Shown: positions 33,439 to 43,947 of the stretch, piece by piece | Layout of the letters: each line of letters opens with the position of its first letter | Numbering within the stretch: position 1 is the stretch's first letter | Source of the DNA: Microcyclospora pomicola | Taxonomy: Eukaryota > Ascomycota > Dothideomycetes > Capnodiales | Direction of reading: 5' to 3' | NCBI GenBank assembly: GCA_002786065.1 | Contig: NHNY01000043.1 | Coordinates: forward strand, 1 to 64,000 | DNA: 64,000 bases | The notes under the pieces: generated by a model | Seen by the model: only the letters and a program-made list of their open reading frames with translations | The model's database searches: none | What the model was told of the DNA's origin: nothing | Position numbers and translations under genes: made by a program

Positions 33439-35216
33439 CTATGAATGTGTCGGCATGCTGACGTTGGCCTTGGTCGAGACCGCGTCAGCCGCGCTCCAGA
33501 AGGATGTGACGGTCTTGGTCTGAGTGTAGAAGTTCAACCCAGGCTTGCCGTAGAACGTGCTGACACCACCGCCACCAATGGACTTCTTGTTGCCCGTGAA
33601 GGAGAACATGGGCAATGGGACGGGGATGGGGACATTGATGCCAACTTGGCCGGCCTCGATCTCCTTCTGGAAGCGAGTGGCGGTCGAGCCTGAGTTTGTG
33701 AAGATGGCAACACCGTTACCGTATTCGTTTTCATTGATGAGCGAGATGGCATCGTCCAAGGTGGGCACGTTGAGGCAGACAAGGACCGGACCAAAGATCT
33801 CCTCCTTGTAGCATGTCATGTCCTTAGTAACATTGGCGATGATAGTAGGACCGACCTAGAAAGTGGTGTTAGTCGTATATGCTGTGAAGAACCGAGAACA
33901 GCGGGACTCACCCAGTTGCCATTGGGATACTTCTCTGGCTTCTGGCCGCGGCCATCGAGGACAATAGTAGCGCCCTCCTTCTCTGCCGAAGCAATCAGAT
34001 CTTCGATCCTCTTCTTCGCTTCGGGCGAGATGACTGGTCCGAGATCTGCTCCCTGCTCGAATCCACCGTTCATGCTCAATTGCTTCGCACGCTCGGCGAT
34101 CTCAGGTGCCCATTCCTTAGTCTCGCCGACCAAGACCAAGGTAGAGAGCGCCATGCATCGCTGACCAGCTGCGCCGAATGCGGCACCTGAGATGGCGTTC
34201 AAGGCATGGTTCTTGTTGCAGTCGGGCAGGACAGCGGCGTGGTTCTTGGCTCCAAGATTGGCCTGGACTCGCTTGCCGTTGGCAGAAGCACGCTGGTAAA
34301 TGTATTCACCAGCTTTGTTGCTACCAACAAACGAGACAGCCTTGATGCGAGGCTCATCAAGGATGAAATCAACAGTCTTGGCAGATCCGTGAATCACATT
34401 GATGACGCCGGGTGGGAAGCCGGCCTTCTCGGCTAGTTCAGCAAGAATCATCATGGCTCCAGGGTCACGCTCGGATGGCTTGATCACGCAAGTGTTGCCA
34501 GTGACAGCCGCGATAGGGATGCTCCACAGCGGAATCATGGCTGGGAAGTTGAAAGGGCAGATGACAGCGACCACACCAAGCGGCTCGCGGTAACTTCTGG
34601 TCTCCATATCTTTGGCCACCTCAAGTACCTCGCCGGGCAGCTGCGTTGTGATTCCACAGGCAGTCTCCGCCACCTGCAGACCACGCAATACATCGCCTCT
34701 AGCGTCCGCAAAGGTCTTGCCCTGTTCCAACGTAATGGAGGCCGCCAATCTGTCCCAATTTTCTCGAATCAAGGCCACGTACTTGAACATGATCTGTTGC
34801 CTCGCGAGCACCGACTGTGCTTTCCATGCTGGAAATGCCTTTTCTGCACTGTCTACAGCAGCCTTGAGTTCGGCATCGGTGGACTGGGGCACGCGGGTGA
34901 CGAGGTTGTTGGTCGCCGGGTCGTAGAGGTCGATCCATTGCGTGGCTTCGGACGCAGTGAAGACGTTGTCAAGGAAGTTTTGCGTATCGAGAGGCTTCTG
35001 GATCTGGTCGTGAGATGTAGGGTACTCGGAGGCCGAGCTCGCTGCAGTCGTGGTGGCCGCTGGCTGGAAGTGGGAGCTGGTGGCATGCAGTCTCCGGACA
35101 GCATTGGCGTTGGCGGTGGGCGGCGCCATTCTCAAAGCTGACCGTGATGATGCCGCAATCGGCCGGAATGCGAGCCTTTGTAATGCTCGACGTGAAAGGG
35201 CTCGTCTGGCCGCCAT
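33439..35216 (-). CDS. Methylmalonate-semialdehyde dehydrogenase (acylating), mitochondrial
   Basis: Two exons (33912-35216, 33439-33855) with a 56-base intron joining NGNW to VGPTIIANV; 573 residues. ALDH6A1-type enzyme: oxidises malonate and methylmalonate semialdehydes to acetyl-CoA and propionyl-CoA in valine and pyrimidine breakdown, NAD+ and CoA dependent. The first 60 residues are Arg/Ala/Ser-rich ([19 protein letters not shown]) and fit a mitochondrial presequence. ALDH landmarks: [31 protein letters not shown], the [13 protein letters not shown] stretch, catalytic Cys in GAAGQRCMA, and EEIFGPVLV. The ATG at 35216 is used; the codon before it is GTG. Convergent with the APH-fold gene, 238 bases apart. 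Confidence 0.94.
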
Positions 35217-35816
35217 CACTGTATACTGACTGACAGTGAGAAACGGTGTTGTAGAAACACGACGTAGATGACACCGCTCGTCCGAGAAGTGCTCCGAAGC
35301 GTGGCGGACTGATTGTGATAGCTCCCGCGGCGGCAGTTGACCTCACTCCCCGCCTGGCCGAGGTCACTATGGTGGCATGGGTTTCCGTACCACCCGAGCC
35401 CAGCTAACTTCAAGACTGTACATACGGGCCACCAACAGCATGAACGAGACAGGCCGAAGGAGTGGCCAGGAGATGGCCTCTAACGCTCAACCATGATGCG
35501 AAGACGAGCGTCTGACTTTCCTCAGGCGGCATTATTGTCTTTAATTACGATGGTGTTACAGTGACATTCTCAGGTTGCTGGTCGAGAACGGAGCAAAAGA
35601 AGGATGCGAAAGATTGTATCATAGGCCTTCAATATTCACGACAAGCAGATCTTCATACTCAAACGCGATTGCTTGTCTTGAAGTTGAGCTATCAATGTAC
35701 GCTCGCTAATATGAAAAATGTCTGCAAAGCTGTTTTGCCATCAAGCTTTCGTGTCCACTGCAATTGCCTTTCGTCTCTCTATCCTTCCTCGGTGTAACAA
35801 AATGCATACTGCACAT
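35217..35816. other. Intergenic region
   Basis: MMSDH promoter and the 3' flank of calnexin; nothing recognised. Confidence 0.5.
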
Positions 35817-37684
35817 CTACTGAGCAGAGCTCCTCGTGGTCCGCTTGTTGACCTCGTCCTGCGCGCCCTGCACGCCACTTGCCACAGCCTCAACGACCTG
35901 GTCTTTGGTCTTCTGGGCTTGCGCCTTGGCCTTGTCAGCCTGTGCCTTGACTTGCTCTTTGCTGGGCGCCGCAGCGGCACCGCCTCCAATAAGACCACCA
36001 AGGAGAAGGAGAAGAGTCACAATGGCGACAGCGCCACCGGCTGCAACTTCGGGGACGAAGCGGACAGCCTCCATAGGGTCACGTTTAGCGATTTCGATGA
36101 ATAACTCCACCTTTTCGCGAACGTAGAGAACAGGGTCGTCCATGAAGACGAGCTCAGACGGGCTCTTGGCTGGGGTGTCTGCCTTCTTGGGCTTCTCAGC
36201 CTCCTCGGCGGCAGTCTCGGCTTCGTGCTTGATCTTGAAGGTCTCATCAGCAAGCGCACTGGCGTCAGCCTCGGAGTGGCCAATGTAGATGTTGTCGAAG
36301 AGAATGTCGTTCTGCATGGTCCAAAGCTCGAAACCGATCTGAGGTGGCATTGTCAGCAGGGTTATAATATAAAGTCAATGTCAGATTGATACGTACACCA
36401 CCAATTGGCTCAAAGTTAGCAGGAGTCTTGTCCTCGAAGTAGTTGGGGTTGCTGATTTTGCGTGGGGCCCAGATGCCCTTGTAGGCAGGGTTGTCGATCA
36501 TAGGTGCGTTCCATTTGCCCTTGTACTCTGGGTTGCGCTTCATCGGCTGTGTCCATGGGCCACATCCAGAAGCCTCGTCACACTTGGGGTTGGGGACCTG
36601 CGGGGGCATCCAGTCGCCATCCTCCTCGTCATCCCAGTCCTCGGGCTTTTCGGCCTCAGGGTCAGGAACGGTAAGTGGCTCATTCTCCAGCCAGTCGGCA
36701 GGCTTCTCAGCCTCCTCATCGACAATCTCGAAAGGTGCTTCCTCATCCCAGTCCTCCGGCTTCTTGGCCTCTGGGTCCTTGATGCTGGACTCCTCGACCC
36801 AATCCTCAGGCTTCTTGTCGTCCGCATCGTCGATCTCTTTCGCTGGGTTGACAGCCGGGGCAAAGTTCTCGAGGAGGGTGCCGTTCATGGCGCTGGCGTT
36901 GTCGATCTTGATTTCGAAAGTCTGGTCGGGGCGGACGATCAAAGTGTAGAGAGCGGTCTTCTTGCTGATGCGAGCCGCAGGGACAAGCTCGGCGTGCTTC
37001 TCCTCGTACTCACCAGTCTTCGGGCTCTTGTGACGGAAGATGAAGTGGACTTTGTTGGTAGATCCACACTTGTCAGGACCGAACATGATGATGTAAGGTG
37101 ATGCGTTGGAGAACTCCTCAGATTGGAGCGCCTTGTTGTCCTGGAGAAGCTTGACGTACGCACCACCGCACTCAAGACCACCTTGGAGCTTAACCTCGTA
37201 CTGTAGCACGAGAGTCTTGCCCTTGTTGTCGATGGGCTTGTCAAACTTGGCGGAGATGGCGTGGTGGGCAGCCTTGTCTTTGAGAACAAGACCCTTGTCA
37301 CCCTCCATGCCTCGGAGAACGCTGGGCTCCTCGACACTCCAAGTACCAACGTAAGCCCACTCTTCATCTGTAGTGTCCTCTTTCTTGGCATGTGACGGTT
37401 GCCATCTGCTCTCCCAGTCATCGGTGAACTGCTCGAGGAATGGTGCCTTCAGGGTAGTGGGCTGCGGCAATGTGTCAGTAGGTGAGCAACACAGATTGGC
37501 AGTGGCCGGACTCCTGCCATTGGGGAACACGACGTACAGTGAAAGTGGGTTTGCTGATAGCCGAAGAGGTCACTGACTCGACGACCGATGCTACACTCGA
37601 GGTAACTTCTTCGAGGTCATCGGCAACGTCTGCGCGGGCAATGGCCGCATAGCAGCCCAGCGCAACGAAGGGAGTGACACGCAT
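35817..37684 (-). CDS. Calnexin, ER lectin chaperone
   Basis: Three exons (37538-37684, 36397-37461, 35817-36338) with 76- and 58-base introns; 577 residues. Calnexin binds monoglucosylated N-glycans on folding glycoproteins in the ER membrane. Signal peptide 1-18 ([18 protein letters not shown]). The lectin half has the Cys pair in GLECGGAY and GPDKCGST. The proline-rich P-domain arm shows four [13 protein letters not shown]-type repeats followed by [16 protein letters not shown]-type repeats, with a second Cys pair ([13 protein letters not shown]). A transmembrane helix lies near residues 510-530 ([18 protein letters not shown]), followed by a short Lys/Gln/Ala-rich cytosolic tail, so this is calnexin and not soluble calreticulin. 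All landmark residues appear intact. Confidence 0.96.
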
Positions 37685-40600
37685 TGTGCGGTGTGTTCGA
37701 CGCGGGAAGAGGTAGAACTCGATGAAGTCTGACCTAATGCAAGGTGATTGAAGTTGAAAGTGCCTTGGTCAATGGCGGGTGGAGTGTTTATGAACGGCGT
37801 GGAGGTGAATGCCAGCTGGCAATATTTGGTTAAGGACAGGTAGCTGCATCACGTGCAGGAATACTGGGCCCGATGTGGAAGGTTCCAGGGTCTGGAGAGT
37901 TTACGAAAATCACGAAACGGTGGCAGATCATGACGGAACGGCCATGTACAGCAAGCTACACGGTGCTCGAGTGGTAAATGAGGCATCGAAAGTCGACTAG
38001 ATGACCGAGCATACTAAATGTGAAGTTGAGCAATATATCTTATGGCTGTCAAGTCATGCAATATCAGAAGAACACATGTACATATGAGTTAGTTCTACAT
38101 GGGCGGTACATGCACGCCTCATGTGAAAGTAAAGGAATACGGATTACGCTTGGCCACACGGACGATTGACTGATTGCTGACAACCAGGTCGAACATATTC
38201 CTCCAGCCACACAGCGTCAAGGTATCCTACAATATGGCCTCACCTGTTTGTGCCTCGAGCCTTTGAACTCATCGTTTGGGAGACTGCCAAAGGCTACAAC
38301 AGTCGACCACTCGATGGACGTTAGGGTTGGACTCCTACATGACCGTTAGGTCGAGTACACAAATAGACGTCCATTGGCCATAATCCGCGCGTTGCGCTGA
38401 GACGTTCGCTTCTTGCTCCTGTAGGATAACAGCAACAGCATAGTTAGCAGCTGTCCGGCGCCTCAACAAATCCACGGTGTATACAAGGAGTTCCACGTCG
38501 TGCACCAGAGCTGGATCAGGGTGATGCTGAAGAAACAGCTGGAAGTAATGCTGTCCCGTTGTTTGAACTCGTGAATGCAGAGTTTGGTCCTACGAATATG
38601 CAATCCATGTGTGGTTCTCGAGAGTGCCAGTAAAAGTCGCCAATCTGCTTGCACTCTCCAGTGAAAGATCTGTGCTGCTCTGTAATCTGTGAAGATTGTG
38701 TGCGCAAGCCAGCGAGCTACAAAGACATGATGTCGCGATGCCGCACTGAAATGTCAGACTTGATCAAAACATGATAGAGGAACGGATGACGGCCAGCGCA
38801 CTACAGAGGTGCATACAGTACTTCCAAACATCAGACCACACCGTGGAAGCATTTGGTACCATCACGATGGCCTATAGCGACCCATTGGACAATATTTCTG
38901 GAGTACCAGAGATATCAAGAGGATATGGCCGATGCAGATGTGAGTACCCACACCGAGAGGACAACACCACGTCCAGCTCCGTCGCTTCGGCTACGGTGTT
39001 CATGAGATTCAAGGAGATCATGTTCGCAACGGATGGTGCCTCACATTCGACTTCTATTGCCCCATACGCTCAGTATGTGAAAGAAGACCTTTATTATCAC
39101 GATCGAGGGCCACTTAAAGTTAAGGTCGAACCAAGGTCTCCAATGTGGTACTCGAGCCGAGAAAGAACAACGAGCCGAGCCCATAGATAGCAGACAGGTT
39201 ATACAGCCGATATGTCTTCGCTGAGATATCGCGATCGAGTGTATTTCGAGTGTGAGACACTACTCGCCTCAAACTCCCAGCAAGCACAGCAACTTGTGTC
39301 TAGGAGTTATCGTAATCGTGAGGGGTGTGGCAAAAGATCACTAGTAGAACACAAAACCAGCATCCGAGCCTTGGGCTGTTTCAGATAGCCCACCAAGCGT
39401 CATGGTATGGTCTGACGCCCCGTCGAGCACGACATCTCATGCTTACACCAAGCCTTGAGGTGTGATATTTAGCTATTGGACTGGACCACTGTAATCATCC
39501 TCGACCGCCGAATCTGGGGTACATTGTGTACTTCTATTCACGGAGAAAAGTTGTACATGAATTAATGTACCTGTGTGCAGTACACCAGGGTTGGAAGAAC
39601 GCGTGGCAACTGTTTTTGCTCTCTCCGAGGGGCAAAGCGCAATGCATAGGTATCGGAGCGAAGCGGCGTGATGTGGCGCTGTGTGTCATTGCCGTGGCTC
39701 GACTCGTCATCCTGTGCCATTCGAGCGAATGGTCGAGGCTGGGTCGGGTCTAGCGATGAGGCCGAGTTCTGGAAGGTTGAGCTCGGGCGGCTGTAGCTCG
39801 CGATGTGCAGCAAAGATGCGCCCATTCGGACGGCTCGTCTGCCAGGACTCAGAACCAAATCCTGCGGATCTTGGTGACCATCATGTCAATCGAGATGGCA
39901 GGACTCATTCCATGAAGCCCCGTGTGAGCCGGGAGCCTTTACGATCTGCTCGACGATCTTTGCTGCGAACTTTCGCCAAGAATGTTGCTAGTCGTCCCAA
40001 GCGGCATAGCTGGTCCTCGTATATGTCCTTGTACCGTGCCAAGCTGGAACAGGCTGGCGAAGATCTTGTTTAGCTGCATGGACATCGCCCAGACGCGGAC
40101 TGAGCTCCCCCAGAGCTGGAAATTGTCCGATGAGAAGCGGGAGTGATGTTTCGCGTGAGGGACAGCCACCAGGCATGTGCCACATAGTCGTGCATGTTGC
40201 TGTGAAGATGGAGGGGCTATAGCAGTGATGGCGACGGTTGATGTTGGGGTTCTAGAGTTTATGCAAGATGAAGATGAAGAATGTGAAGCAGAACAATCGC
40301 GTTGAGTTTCCGCCACATCCGCGATATGAATAGATCTGGAAGGTGAATGCTGCGTGTGTGTCGAGGTACTTCGGGCACGCTGGCGTACAGAACGTGGGCG
40401 AGTTGCGCGGCCACGCTATCATCTTTCTGCGCTGCCTCTCCGCATGAGCTATCATTTTCAAGCTCACCTTCGTCTTCACCTCGATATCCTCCTCCACCTC
40501 TACCACCACTCTTTCAACTTATCCTCACACCTGTATTTGTCTGCACCGTCGCATCAGACCACTTCACCACAAGGTCAAACCCATCCACCTTGCCGTGTCT

Positions 40601-40814
40601 GCGCTTGCTTTCATCATACCGCTCCCGCGCAACGGCCACCACGACCGTTACATTCTCCAATCGGTTACAGTACAGCAGATCCTGGAATCCTGGCCATCGT
40701 TTACTTGATCGGCGACGATACCAACGCTCACTCAACGATCTTCTGAACCGGACGCTTTCCCGGAACCTTCAAGACTGCGCACCTACTTCGAGAATCGTGC
40801 GACAGTAGTTCGTC
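37685..40814. other. 3.1-kb stretch without recognisable genes
   Basis: The longest gap in the right part of the window. Frames are short and compete on both strands: 139 codons at 38771-39190 (+), 130 at 39681-40073 (+), 125 at 39939-40316 (-). None resembles a known family. Composition is ordinary, without RIP signs. The end, about 40440-40560, is a CT-rich tract typical of fungal leaders and probably belongs to the DUF2406 gene. A non-coding RNA or fast-evolving gene cannot be excluded. Confidence 0.5.
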
Positions 40815-42193
40815 ATGGAACAGCCATCCACACCACGTCCGCAGCGCGCACGCGCCTTTTCTTCGCGCAGTGACAAAAGCAACGGCTCCAAGGGCAAAAA
40901 TGATCTAACCGAGTCGCCTGCAGAAAAAGCGAGGCGTGACGGCATTTGGAACAACACCAGCAAAGCCAATCCTAATGCTGCTATCAACGAAGCTCAACCT
41001 GGAGGTACGTTGTGTCTCTGGCTAGATACCTTCCCCGTCTTCCTTTCCTTTCCCTACATGTACTGTGCTATCGTATCTGAGCTTGCACCTTCCGCACTTC
41101 ATCCTCCAAATCACCTTCCTCAACATGGCCGCTGCGATTCCAGTTGAAGCTGGCAACCCGAGCATTCCAACTAACATTTCCGGGATCCCAGCTGCTGCCC
41201 TTCTCGAGGAGTCTACGCTTCAGCCATTGCGCGATCTCATGCATAAAGATGCCGACGGCAACATCATCGGTAAGATCTTCTTGACGTGCTCGCGCTGGCT
41301 TTCACATCGTTGACAATCCTCTAGCCGATCCAGATCTCTCCAACCCTACTCGCCCCCGCCTCGAGCGACCCCTCGACACCATTCGTTCCTTCGAGAAGGC
41401 AATTGACAACGGCTACAAAAGACGATCGTCAAGCAGGTCTCGTAAGGGCATACTCGGCCAGTCGTGGTTGCTCAAGTTAACACTTCGCCCAGAATCATAC
41501 CAAGACCAGAGTAGGAGGAGCAGCGGACATTTTGGTGGTGAGTTTTCTTTGCTCAACGATAAAAGGAACAATTTCGCCAACAAAAAAGCACTTGTAGGCG
41601 GTAGCTACGACAATACCGCGAGTCGTCTAAGCCAGAACAACGGTGGATATTACGGCGGAGCGCGTCAGGACAATTACGCGGGCGGGCCCCGTACTCGATA
41701 CAGTGGTAGCCGCATGCAGTCCGAGGGCGCCATGCAGCGTCCCTACGGTCAGCACGGATACCACCCGTCGCAGCACACGATGAACACCGATCCTGGGTCC
41801 GATAGCACCGGGCCATGGGCCACCAGTACCGATCCAAGCAGCGAGAACAGTTCGATCGACCCAAACAACCCCTCTGCGAAACTTTCGGATCCATACGGCG
41901 GAGCAGCTAATGGCTACGGTAATCCAAATGGCGGAGGATTCGAAGGTCCTATCTTAGAAGAGCAAGGTCAAGGCTCCTATGGAGGCGCGTACCCTCAGCA
42001 GAACGGTGACGCTGGATATGGCGCTCGCGGACCAGCTCCGCCGATGCACTCATCACAGGCGACACGCCGTCCCATTGCGCTAGGCAATTCTACAGACGCT
42101 CCCTTGGCCCCAGGCAAGTTGCCAACAGCGACGCGTCCCGAGCCGGAGAACAGGAAGAGTTGGATCAAACGCCGATTCAGCAAAAGCAAGTAG
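40815..42193 (+). CDS. DUF2406 family protein
   Basis: Certain exons are 40815-41004, 41144-41269 and 41325 onward (introns of 139 and 55 bases). Two more introns, 41442-41492 and 41538-41597, have good GT-AG ends, but both are multiples of three, so the frame stays open either way; spliced, they remove 37 residues. DUF2406 (PF10295) is a fungal family including yeast YMR295C, linked to the cell periphery/bud; biochemical role unknown. The family core is clear: AAINEAQPG, LQPLRDLMHKDADGNIIADPDL, SNPTRPRLERPLDTIRSFEKAID. The second half is Gly/Tyr/Ser/Asn-rich and disordered and ends in the basic SWIKRRFSKSK tail common to these proteins. Confidence 0.82.
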
Positions 42194-42956
42194 GATCTGC
42201 AAACTTTCGAACCGGCATCGAGGGAGGTTCACACATCAAGCATTGACTATCGGAGTCTTGGACTTGCGAATGCCTTTGTAACGAAGAAATAATGATTTGA
42301 ACTGCCGTGAGCAACTACATTGGGCTTAGGTCGTTGAAAAGGCGTTCGTATGGCGTTACTTTGGATGCCGTGCACTGGCATTCGCGCGATCACGCACGAA
42401 CAGTCAATGGCGCTCAGTGCTTTCCTGAATTGTCGGCCTAATGCTGTTGGAAGCTCAAGATGAGATCGGCTTTGTGCGGCGATTAGTGCTGATGCTTGCC
42501 TCAACGAGTGCCATCACTGGATGCGCGTTGGGACGGCTTGAGAGAACTAGAGGATCGGCTTTCTCCATGGAAGGCCGGTGTACTAGAAAAAGGAAGGAGG
42601 ATGTCTCGATTCATACACAGACTCAGGTCAGATCGAGCACGAAGAATGCCACATGTCGAAGAAGACGCAGTACGACGACGAGCAGATTGGGGGGCACACG
42701 CAGGCATGCAACAGCTTGCTTTTCTTCAGTCTATCTCCACGTAATAATTGTACAAGCTTACACTCCGCCAAGCAAGGTAGGCATATTGCCAAAGAAGCAC
42801 GAGCCAGATGAAGTCCCATAATGCGCACTGTACGACCTGTACAAAACGGAGAACCTCTTTGTACATCGCTCGCTGCCTGCCCTTTGAGGGAAGGTACCCT
42901 GTTTCGTTGCCCACCATGGACATGACATGTAGGCGCTCTTCTATCGTACGCATGAA
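42194..42956. other. Convergent intergenic region
   Basis: Between the DUF2406 and vma21 3' ends. Several 70-126-codon frames overlap on both strands; none recognised. Confidence 0.5.
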
Positions 42957-43424
42957 TCAAAGTCCTTTCTTCCGTTCCGCCTCATCGGCTTCTCGTTCGC
43001 TTTTGTCGTCCCAGAACGCCACTATCACATATCCGATCAACACAACATTTGCCATGAACGCGGCCAGTCCGCCAGCATACGTCGCGTTGCCTTGAGATAT
43101 GTTAGCTATGATGATCCCAACGATAGGTCGAACGAGAATGATCTGACGCCACATCTCGAGGCGCAGAGGCTCTTTGATCGAAAGACACATTTGTGGATGA
43201 TTCGTCAGAGATGAATAGGAACCGCACTTACCAGAGAAAATCGTGTTCACCGTCAAGAAATAGGAGCCGATGGGTACGATGGCCATGGCGGCTGTGAAGC
43301 CAAGCAGCTTCATGATCACCGCCGGCGGGACTGCAGGCGTAATATTGGATGGGCCATCTTGCGTCTTGATGTCGTCCTGGTCAAGAATGGTTTTCTCCTG
43401 GGTCGTGGTTCGGCGGGTTGTCAT
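42957..43424 (-). CDS. vma21: V-ATPase assembly factor Vma21
   Basis: Two exons (43232-43424, 42957-43090) with a 141-base intron; 108 residues. Vma21 is a small ER membrane protein that assembles the V0 sector of the vacuolar proton pump and escorts it to the Golgi. It has two transmembrane helices (MKLLGFTAAMAIVPIGSYFL and GGLAAFMANVVLIGYVIVAF) joined by a short loop, TVNTIFSGNATYA. The splice restores this family loop. The C-terminus is polar (EREADEAERKKGL) without a plain KKxx at the very end. Read without splicing, the frame would also be open (155 codons), which could mislead a gene finder. Divergent from the Fun30 gene. Confidence 0.92.
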   Translation of the reverse strand: MTTRRTTTQEKTILDQDDIKTQDGPSNITPAVPPAVIMKLLGFTAAMAIVPIGSYFLTVNTIFSGKCGSYSSLTNHPQMCLSIKEPLRLEMWRQIILVRPIVGIIIANISQGNATYAGGLAAFMANVVLIGYVIVAFWDDKSEREADEAERKKGL

Positions 43425-43947
43425 GATCGATGAATAGGTAACTTTCCTTCTCGATGTGTTCGATCAAGGTAGTTTTTGTTCTTATTGTTCGCCTATTGTC
43501 TCGCTACACATGTGGTCGACGCAGCGTTTGGCGAAGTGATGTCTGGAGTTGTGGCTAGGTGCTATGGGAAGGTTTGCCTGCAGTCCAGTCGCTTTGCCGC
43601 TGCGGAGCGTAGACGCATTTCGCGTTGTGAGATGTCACTTTCACCACCAACATACCTTACTTTCTTCACGAGTTCGGTGCTCGTGGCTATAACATTCGTG
43701 GACGACCTTTGCCTTCCGGCCACAGCAATATCATACAAAGGCTTGCCGCCGGATCTACCAGCTTTTCTCGCTATTGTCGAGGCTGCAGCAGCGTAATTGA
43801 CAGAAGTGACTTTTCACTTACACCTTCACTTCCAGCCCTCGCGTCGCGCCGACATCACGCATCTTCAACGTCACGTCTACTTCACACATGTGCCCGTACT
43901 GAATTCCATACTGAACCGCCATTCGCATTACACATTCTTCGCTCACC
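43425..43947. promoter_or_regulatory. Shared upstream region of vma21 and fun30
   Basis: About 520 bases between divergent starts, with a CA/CT-rich leader just before 43948. No named site. Confidence 0.45.

Noticed and set aside
42957-43424. Vma21 as an unspliced 155-residue protein
   Set aside because: The middle part has no family similarity and is bounded by GTAAGT and TCAAG splice signals; splicing gives the expected loop and a normal 108-residue length.
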